From JAXGPP01 sp964436865 (GTDB taxonomy: Bacteria; Planctomycetota; Planctomycetia; Pirellulales; Thermoguttaceae), in the NCBI GenBank assembly GCA_964436865.1, contig CAYTFK010000243.1, forward strand, positions 1 to 10,818: 10,818 nt of DNA, written 5' to 3'. A program made the position numbers and the translations under genes. A model generated the notes under the pieces. It had not been told where the DNA came from. It made no database searches and was given only the letters and a program-made list of their open reading frames with translations. The stretch's first letter is position 1; each line of letters begins with the position of its first letter. Positions 7,232-10,818 of this stretch are shown piece after piece.

Positions 7232-7260
7232 TTGACTCACAACGCAATATCCGATACCAT
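7232..7260 (+). promoter_or_regulatory. Sigma70-like promoter for the XRE-ACP pair
   Basis: TTGACT (7232-7237, 5 of 6 to the -35 consensus), a 17-bp spacer, and TACCAT (7255-7260, 4 of 6 to the -10 consensus). A start about 7 bp downstream would fall at the ribosome binding site, leaving a leader of only about 13 nt. A weaker minus-strand pair, TTGTGA, 17 bp, TTAAAT, overlaps the same island and could serve the lipoprotein gene. Confidence 0.45.
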
Positions 7261-7266
7261 TCCGGC

Positions 7267-7273
7267 AGGAGGT
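7267..7273 (+). promoter_or_regulatory. Strong ribosome binding site fixing the XRE start
   Basis: AGGAGGT ends 6 nt before the ATG at 7280. It decides this start over an upstream in-frame TTG at 7232, which overlaps the -35-like box. Confidence 0.85.
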
Positions 7274-7279
7274 GCCTGC

Positions 7280-7699
7280 ATGACCAACAAAGAACGCCGC
7301 TCGATCGACTGCCGCCGGGTGGAACTCGACGGCACGACGTATGTGATCCTCCGCGAAACGGAATTCGAGTTCCTGTGCCAGCGGGCAGGGCTGGACGGCG
7401 ATCGACCGCCGCCCGGACACGAGACGTCGCCCGAGCAGTTCGACGGCGCCTCGCTGGCCGAGCGACTTGTGCGCCGTCGCCGGGTCGCCGGACTGTCGCA
7501 GGCGGAGCTTGCCCGCCGCGCGGCGGTGCGGCCGGAGACGCTCAACCGCATCGAGCGCGGCCGGACGACGCCCGATTTTGCCACGATCCGCAAACTCGTC
7601 GTGGCCATGAATGCGGCGGAGCAGGAAGCACTCGCCGCAGCCTCTTCACCACCTCAGGAGACCAGCCATGCCCCCAAGAAGCGAAATCCGCGCCCGTAG
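7280..7699 (+). CDS. XRE-family helix-turn-helix regulator with antitoxin-like N-terminus
   Basis: A 139-aa cytoplasmic DNA-binding protein. Residues about 58-112 are a standard XRE (Cro/C1) helix-turn-helix: LAERLVRRRRVAGLSQAELA, then RRAAVRPETLNRIERGRTTP and DFATIRKLVVAM. Residues 14-36 (VELDGTTYVILRETEFEFLCQR) resemble the short dimerising strand-helix of Phd-type or other antitoxin-like proteins. A Pro-rich linker lies between them and a basic tail ends in KKRNPRP. The start is set by AGGAGGT. The 3' end overlaps the acyl carrier protein gene by 32 bp and carries that gene's ribosome binding site, so the two are probably translated together. No recognisable toxin is adjacent. A palindrome at 7212-7225 may be its own operator. 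Confidence 0.9.
   Translation: MTNKERRSIDCRRVELDGTTYVILRETEFEFLCQRAGLDGDRPPPGHETSPEQFDGASLAERLVRRRRVAGLSQAELARRAAVRPETLNRIERGRTTPDFATIRKLVVAMNAAEQEALAAASSPPQETSHAPKKRNPRP
7656..7660 (+). promoter_or_regulatory. Ribosome binding site of the ACP gene inside the XRE gene
   Basis: AGGAG lies 7 nt before the ATG at 7668, within the last codons of the XRE regulator. It selects 7668 over an upstream in-frame ATG at 7611, which would add 19 basic residues unlike an acyl carrier protein. Confidence 0.8.
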
Positions 7700-7946
7700 T
7701 TCGCTCGCGCGCGAGCAGGTCCTGGCCGACATCCGCCAGATCGTCGGCGAGCAGATGGCGATTGCTCCCGGCGAGATCGCCGAGCATCACGCGTTGATAG
7801 CAGATCTCGGCTGCGACAGCCTCGATGTGATTGAGATCGTCATGGAGACCGAGGACCATTTCGACGTCGACATTCCCGACGACAGCATCGACAAGGTCCG
7901 CACCATCGGCGAAATGGTGGAGGGGGTGATGGCACTCATCCAGTAG
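7668..7946 (+). CDS. Acyl carrier protein
   Basis: A 92-aa acidic acyl carrier protein, the cytoplasmic carrier of acyl chains as thioesters on a phosphopantetheine arm. The motif LGCDSLDVIEIVMETEDHFD surrounds Ser51, the attachment serine of the DSL motif. The following DVDIPDD and the helix VRTIGEMVEGVMALI match helices 2-4 of the AcpP type. About 15 extra N-terminal residues precede helix 1 (LAREQVLADIRQIVGEQM). It overlaps the XRE gene by 32 bp in another frame. No fatty-acid or polyketide synthase, transferase or holo-ACP synthase gene lies nearby, so it is either a second AcpP-like carrier or serves a special pathway. Family certain, pathway unknown. The 72 bp after it, up to the convergent gene, hold only a weak 5-bp hairpin (7949-7953 with 7965-7969). 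Confidence 0.95.
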   Translation: MPPRSEIRARSSLAREQVLADIRQIVGEQMAIAPGEIAEHHALIADLGCDSLDVIEIVMETEDHFDVDIPDDSIDKVRTIGEMVEGVMALIQ

Positions 7947-8018
7947 TTCGCCCATCCACTCTTCGGGCGGAGCGGGAATCGCAATCGCAAGTCGTACGCA
8001 CCGAGTCTGCCGCGGTGC

Positions 8019-9734
8019 TTATTCGAGCCGGTAGACGGCGATGTCGTCGTACCAGATTGTGTCTTGGTCCGAGCTTTGGCCGGCGACGCCAAGGAGGAGC
8101 ACGATGCGACCGACGCCGTCGGGGACTTCGGCAACGCCGAACAACTCGCCCCACTGGTCGCGAGGCTCGTCGGTGAAGATGAGCACGTCGCGGCCTTCGT
8201 GGGTCCACTTGCCTTCAGGCGACTGCCAGCGGATCCGCAGGCTGGCATCGCCGCGGCCGGTGATCTTCCGCATGGCGCGGACGGCGAACCGCTGGCCGGG
8301 TTCAGCAGGGTAGGACTGGATGAAGCATCCTCCGGTCACTCCGGCGGCCTGGGCCGAGCCGGCGGTCGTCGCGCCTTCCTGCCGACTCCAGGTGAAAGCA
8401 CCATGCGAAGCTTCTTCCTGCCAGACCGACCAGCCGACGGGCGGGCCGCCGCCGCGATAGGATTGCTCGCGCCCATCGGCGTCGGCGGTCTTCTCGGCAG
8501 CAAAGTCGCCATTGCGGGCCAGGTTTTTGAGCGTGCCGGCTGTCTGGCCACGGGCGATTGCCACGCGGGCGTAGTCCAAGGGATCGCGGGCGAAGCGGAG
8601 GGCGTCTTCGCTGCCGGTCAAGGCCTCAGGCCAGGTCTCTGGTTTGACGCGGCCGTTGGGAGTGGGCCACCAGCGGAACTTCTCTCCATAGACCCAGACG
8701 TACTCGTCGGCCACCCGGAGCGCGGTGGCCGTGTTGGCCCGCAAGCGGTCGACGCGCGGGGCTCCCAGGCCATCGATGTACCAGGGTGAATCGGGCGGAT
8801 TCCAGTAGGCGTCGAGATAGATGCCGAAGCTCACCTGGACCTGGGCGCGATACTTCGCGCGATTCTCGGGGGAGACAAGTTCCTGGCCCGCGCCGCGGAT
8901 CCGCACCGCGGCCTCGAGAAACTCCTGGACGCTGTTGTAACGATAGGCCGACTCGCAGCCGTCGACGAGCGTGACCTCCGGGGGGAGCACGTCGAGCCAG
9001 CCGTCGATGAAGGCCGGATAGAGGCCGTAGCCGAGCACGGCCAGCGCCGGTCGCGGGTTGGCCCGGCCCGCCGCCGCGGCGTTGATGCTGTTCATGAAGT
9101 AGCAGAAGAGGGTGAGATCGGGATACTCGGCGACGACCGCCGACATCACCTCGCGGCCGCGCCGGCGGGCCTGGGCGTGGTAGTCGTCGAACGTGTGCCG
9201 GTCCTTCTCGGGCTGGGCGGCGTAGCGGAACTGGGCGTATGGATCGGAGTAGGGCTCGGGGTCGAAGAGGATGCCACGGAAGCCCGATTGCTTCGCCACG
9301 CGGGCGGCGATCCGCCAATGCTCGACGATCTGGGCCCAGCCGGAATCGTCGAACCAGTCGACGTTACCCGGATTGGCGCCAAAGGAGACGAAGTTGTCGG
9401 TGAGCCGCTCGGGCCGGGCGGCTTTGAGATCATCGATGCACGGCTGGAACCACTCCGCTTTCCAAGGCGTGCTGGAAAAGCCGGCCCGTAGCGAAACGGG
9501 TTTGCCTTCGTCGTTGCGGCCGATAAGTTCGAGCACGACGCCGTCGAAGGGACGCTTTTCAATCTCGGCGAGGTGCTGGCGAAACCGCTGGCTGTCGGGA
9601 TGGTCCCAGCCGGTGGCGATAAGCTTCTTGGCGATCCGCATGTCGTCGGCAGAGGCGGTGGCGGCGAGCGCGAGGAGGAGGGATGCGTGCAAGAGCGCGG
9701 CCAACCGGAGTTGGTAGGTAGTGTGGCGTGGCAT
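8019..9734 (-). CDS. Secreted glycoside-hydrolase-like protein with C-terminal carbohydrate-binding-like domain
   Basis: A 571-aa protein. Residues 1-29 are a Sec signal peptide (basic start, Leu/Ala core, cleavage near ATASA-D). Residues about 32-400 look like a TIM-barrel hydrolase: KKLIATGWDHPDS, FDGVVLELIGRN, then GFRGILFDPEPYSDPY (Asp158/Glu160 are candidate catalytic acids), LTLFCYFMNSINAA, VDGCESAYRYNS, FGIYLDAYW and EYVWVYGEKFRWW. Residues about 403-571 are a beta-sandwich like CBM4/9 or galactose-binding domains, beginning NLARNGDF, with PVGWSVWQEE, and ending DTIWYDDIAVYRLE. The likely role is binding and cutting a polysaccharide outside the cytoplasm; the family number is not assignable from sight. 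The ATG at 9734 is supported by GGAG 9 nt upstream (CTCC 9744-9747 on the plus strand) rather than the in-frame TTG at 9749. It lies 85 bp after the isomerase-like gene, same strand. Confidence 0.78.
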   Translation of the reverse strand: MPRHTTYQLRLAALLHASLLLALAATASADDMRIAKKLIATGWDHPDSQRFRQHLAEIEKRPFDGVVLELIGRNDEGKPVSLRAGFSSTPWKAEWFQPCIDDLKAARPERLTDNFVSFGANPGNVDWFDDSGWAQIVEHWRIAARVAKQSGFRGILFDPEPYSDPYAQFRYAAQPEKDRHTFDDYHAQARRRGREVMSAVVAEYPDLTLFCYFMNSINAAAAGRANPRPALAVLGYGLYPAFIDGWLDVLPPEVTLVDGCESAYRYNSVQEFLEAAVRIRGAGQELVSPENRAKYRAQVQVSFGIYLDAYWNPPDSPWYIDGLGAPRVDRLRANTATALRVADEYVWVYGEKFRWWPTPNGRVKPETWPEALTGSEDALRFARDPLDYARVAIARGQTAGTLKNLARNGDFAAEKTADADGREQSYRGGGPPVGWSVWQEEASHGAFTWSRQEGATTAGSAQAAGVTGGCFIQSYPAEPGQRFAVRAMRKITGRGDASLRIRWQSPEGKWTHEGRDVLIFTDEPRDQWGELFGVAEVPDGVGRIVLLLGVAGQSSDQDTIWYDDIAVYRLE

Positions 9735-9761
9735 ATTGTGTTGCTCCAATGCCGATCACCG

Positions 9762-9775
9762 GGTCTTTAAAGACC
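9762..9775. promoter_or_regulatory. Perfect 14-bp palindrome between the isomerase-like and hydrolase-like genes
   Basis: GGTCTTTAAAGACC equals its own reverse complement. It lies 28-41 bp upstream of the hydrolase-like ATG in the 85-bp intergenic space. It could be a dimeric repressor or activator site, or a small hairpin (5-bp stem, TTAA loop). No T-run follows, so termination is unlikely. Confidence 0.4.
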
Positions 9776-9819
9776 GTCGACGAGCATCTCCAGGGCGAGG
9801 CCGTGAACATGGCGCCGAG

Positions 9820-10758
9820 CTAGCTGGCGATCAACTGCTCGAGGAACTGGCGGGCTTTTTGGGCCTCGCGGACGAGTTGTTGAGCGTCGCCGCGGGCAAG
9901 TCCTTCGATGACCAGCGGGCCGGAGGTGAAGCCCCCCTGCTTGAGGCGGGACATCACGGCCGGGAAGTCGACCTTGCCGGTGCCCGGTGTGACCATCACC
10001 TCCTTGACCAGTTTGCCGTCGACTTCGGACATGGTGAAGTCCTTGACACACATGCCGGTCACCAGGCCGGCGACGCTCGGCGCGTCTTCGACCGGATCGA
10101 GCTTGCCGTCGGAGTAGAAGTAGATGTTGCCCGGATCGTACCACAGGCGGAAGTTGGGGTGATTCACCAGTTCGACGCAGCGGCGGCACTGCGGGCCGGT
10201 GGCATTCGATCCGCCGTGCGGCTTGAGGGCCAGGTGAACTTTCTTCTCCGCGGCGTAGTCGCAGCACTCGGCGATGGCCCGGTAGTAGGGCTCGTAAAGC
10301 TTGTCGTCGCCCACGCCTCCCATGAGGAGCGACCGGCCGGAAGCAGCGGCCGTGTTGTCGATGAGCCGCTTGAGGGTATCAATTCCGGCCTGGAGAGACT
10401 TCCCCACCGGCAGGCCGCCGCCCCACACGGAAACGATCTGCAGGCCGCGCTGGCGGGCCTCGGCGGCGACTTGTTCCGCCTCTTCCGGCGTGGTCTCGGG
10501 CGAAATGACCAGCCGGCTCGGCGAAGCGGTGGTCATGAGACCGGCGTACTTGAACCCGGCGGCGGCGATCGCATCGAGGGCCGCACGGTATTCGAGGTCG
10601 GCCCAAGGCCGGGTGTAGATGGCGATCTGCCAGCCGGGGGCCGTGCCGGCCGCCTGAGCGGACTGTCGAAGAAGCTGCGGGGTTGTCAGTGCGGCGGCCG
10701 CGGCGGAAACCGTTTGCGCCAGGAAGTCACGACGCGGGAGCTGAGACTGTTTTCGCAT
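9820..10758 (-). CDS. Tat-exported sugar phosphate isomerase/epimerase-like TIM-barrel protein
   Basis: A 312-aa member of the xylose-isomerase-like TIM-barrel superfamily (AP_endonuc_2 type), which isomerises or epimerises sugars using a divalent metal. A Tat signal is at the N-terminus (LPRRDFL at 7-13, Ala-rich core to about 37). The barrel follows: WQIAIYTRPWADLEYRAALD, then AAAGFKYAGL, GLQIVSVWGGGLPVG, and LLMGGVG. The motif HLALKPHGGSNATGP (175-189) is followed by FRLWYDPGNIYFYSDGKLD (203-221), MCVKDF (236-241) and VIEGLARG (283-290). Candidate metal ligands are His181, Asp208 and Glu285. Where many relatives have Glu-Pro before His, this protein has Lys179-Pro. The ATG at 10758 has AGGA 7 nt upstream. 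It probably heads a unit with the hydrolase-like gene. Substrate unknown; context suggests a sugar released from polysaccharide. Confidence 0.92.
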   Translation of the reverse strand: MRKQSQLPRRDFLAQTVSAAAAALTTPQLLRQSAQAAGTAPGWQIAIYTRPWADLEYRAALDAIAAAGFKYAGLMTTASPSRLVISPETTPEEAEQVAAEARQRGLQIVSVWGGGLPVGKSLQAGIDTLKRLIDNTAAASGRSLLMGGVGDDKLYEPYYRAIAECCDYAAEKKVHLALKPHGGSNATGPQCRRCVELVNHPNFRLWYDPGNIYFYSDGKLDPVEDAPSVAGLVTGMCVKDFTMSEVDGKLVKEVMVTPGTGKVDFPAVMSRLKQGGFTSGPLVIEGLARGDAQQLVREAQKARQFLEQLIAS

Positions 10759-10818
10759 GGTCTGGTCCTGGGAATTCGCTGTAGAGCACCGCGCGCACGA
10801 CGTGGCGCGTTATTGTGG

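Noticed and set aside
7280..7946. Toxin-antitoxin pair
   Set aside because: The XRE protein has an antitoxin-like N-terminus, but its partner is a clear acyl carrier protein with the DSL serine, not a toxin.
7949..7969. Terminator between the ACP and hydrolase-like genes
   Set aside because: Only a 5-bp stem (CGCCC/GGGCG) with an 11-nt loop and no T-run; too weak to call.
8064..8789. Plus-strand 241-codon frame opposite the hydrolase-like gene
   Set aside because: Antisense shadow; low-complexity Ala/Gly/Arg composition and no domain.
1..10818. CRISPR arrays, tRNA, rRNA, insertion sequences or phage genes
   Set aside because: No regularly spaced repeats, cloverleaf-like or rRNA-like sequence, transposase motifs or terminal inverted repeats were seen by eye.

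Overview
The window looks like a chromosomal piece of a GC-rich planctomycete (Planctomycetota, probably the Pirellulales side), most likely from a draft or metagenome assembly. The clade call is inference. It rests on high GC throughout, Tat-exported Gfo/Idh/MocA oxidoreductase and xylose-isomerase-like TIM-barrel genes, a helix-turn-helix/PTS-EIIA fusion, and large secreted proteins of loosely defined family. A run of exactly 100 N (1197-1296) interrupts one gene and marks a scaffold join.

Layout. Plus strand, left: the tail of an unidentified gene (1-237), a strong hairpin terminator (279-314), then a Tat-exported Gfo/Idh/MocA oxidoreductase (456-1621) split by the N run. Its stop overlaps by 8 bp the end of a convergent minus-strand block. 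Read in its own direction, that block has three transcription groups. First comes a CsgG/LpoB-like TPR lipoprotein (7105-5996), followed 22 bp later by a GT-C membrane glycosyltransferase (5973-4483). Second is an unrecognised 295-aa protein (4250-3363). Third is an HTH-EIIA fusion regulator (3202-2492), followed 77 bp later by a protein with two degenerate receiver-like domains (2414-1614). Stem-loops lie just beyond the glycosyltransferase and the 295-aa gene and may separate the groups.

Divergent from the lipoprotein, across an AT-rich promoter region (about 7205-7260), is a plus-strand pair: an XRE regulator (7280-7699) overlapping by 32 bp an acyl carrier protein (7668-7946). At the right end, on the minus strand, a Tat-exported sugar isomerase/epimerase-like protein (10758-9820) is followed by a secreted glycoside-hydrolase-like protein with a C-terminal beta-sandwich (9734-8019). 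The 85 bp between them contain a perfect 14-bp palindrome.

How the genes may work together (inference): the oxidoreductase, the isomerase-like protein and the hydrolase-like protein fit planctomycete polysaccharide and sugar breakdown outside the cytoplasm. The HTH-EIIA and receiver-like pair looks like a regulatory unit that has kept parts of phosphotransfer domains without visible PTS or kinase partners. The lipoprotein/glycosyltransferase pair points to cell-envelope work. I see no tRNA, rRNA, CRISPR array, transposase or phage gene. No gene-free stretch exceeds about 235 bp. Nothing here is clearly a new defence or mobile system; the XRE-ACP coupling and the HTH-EIIA/receiver pair are the most unusual arrangements.
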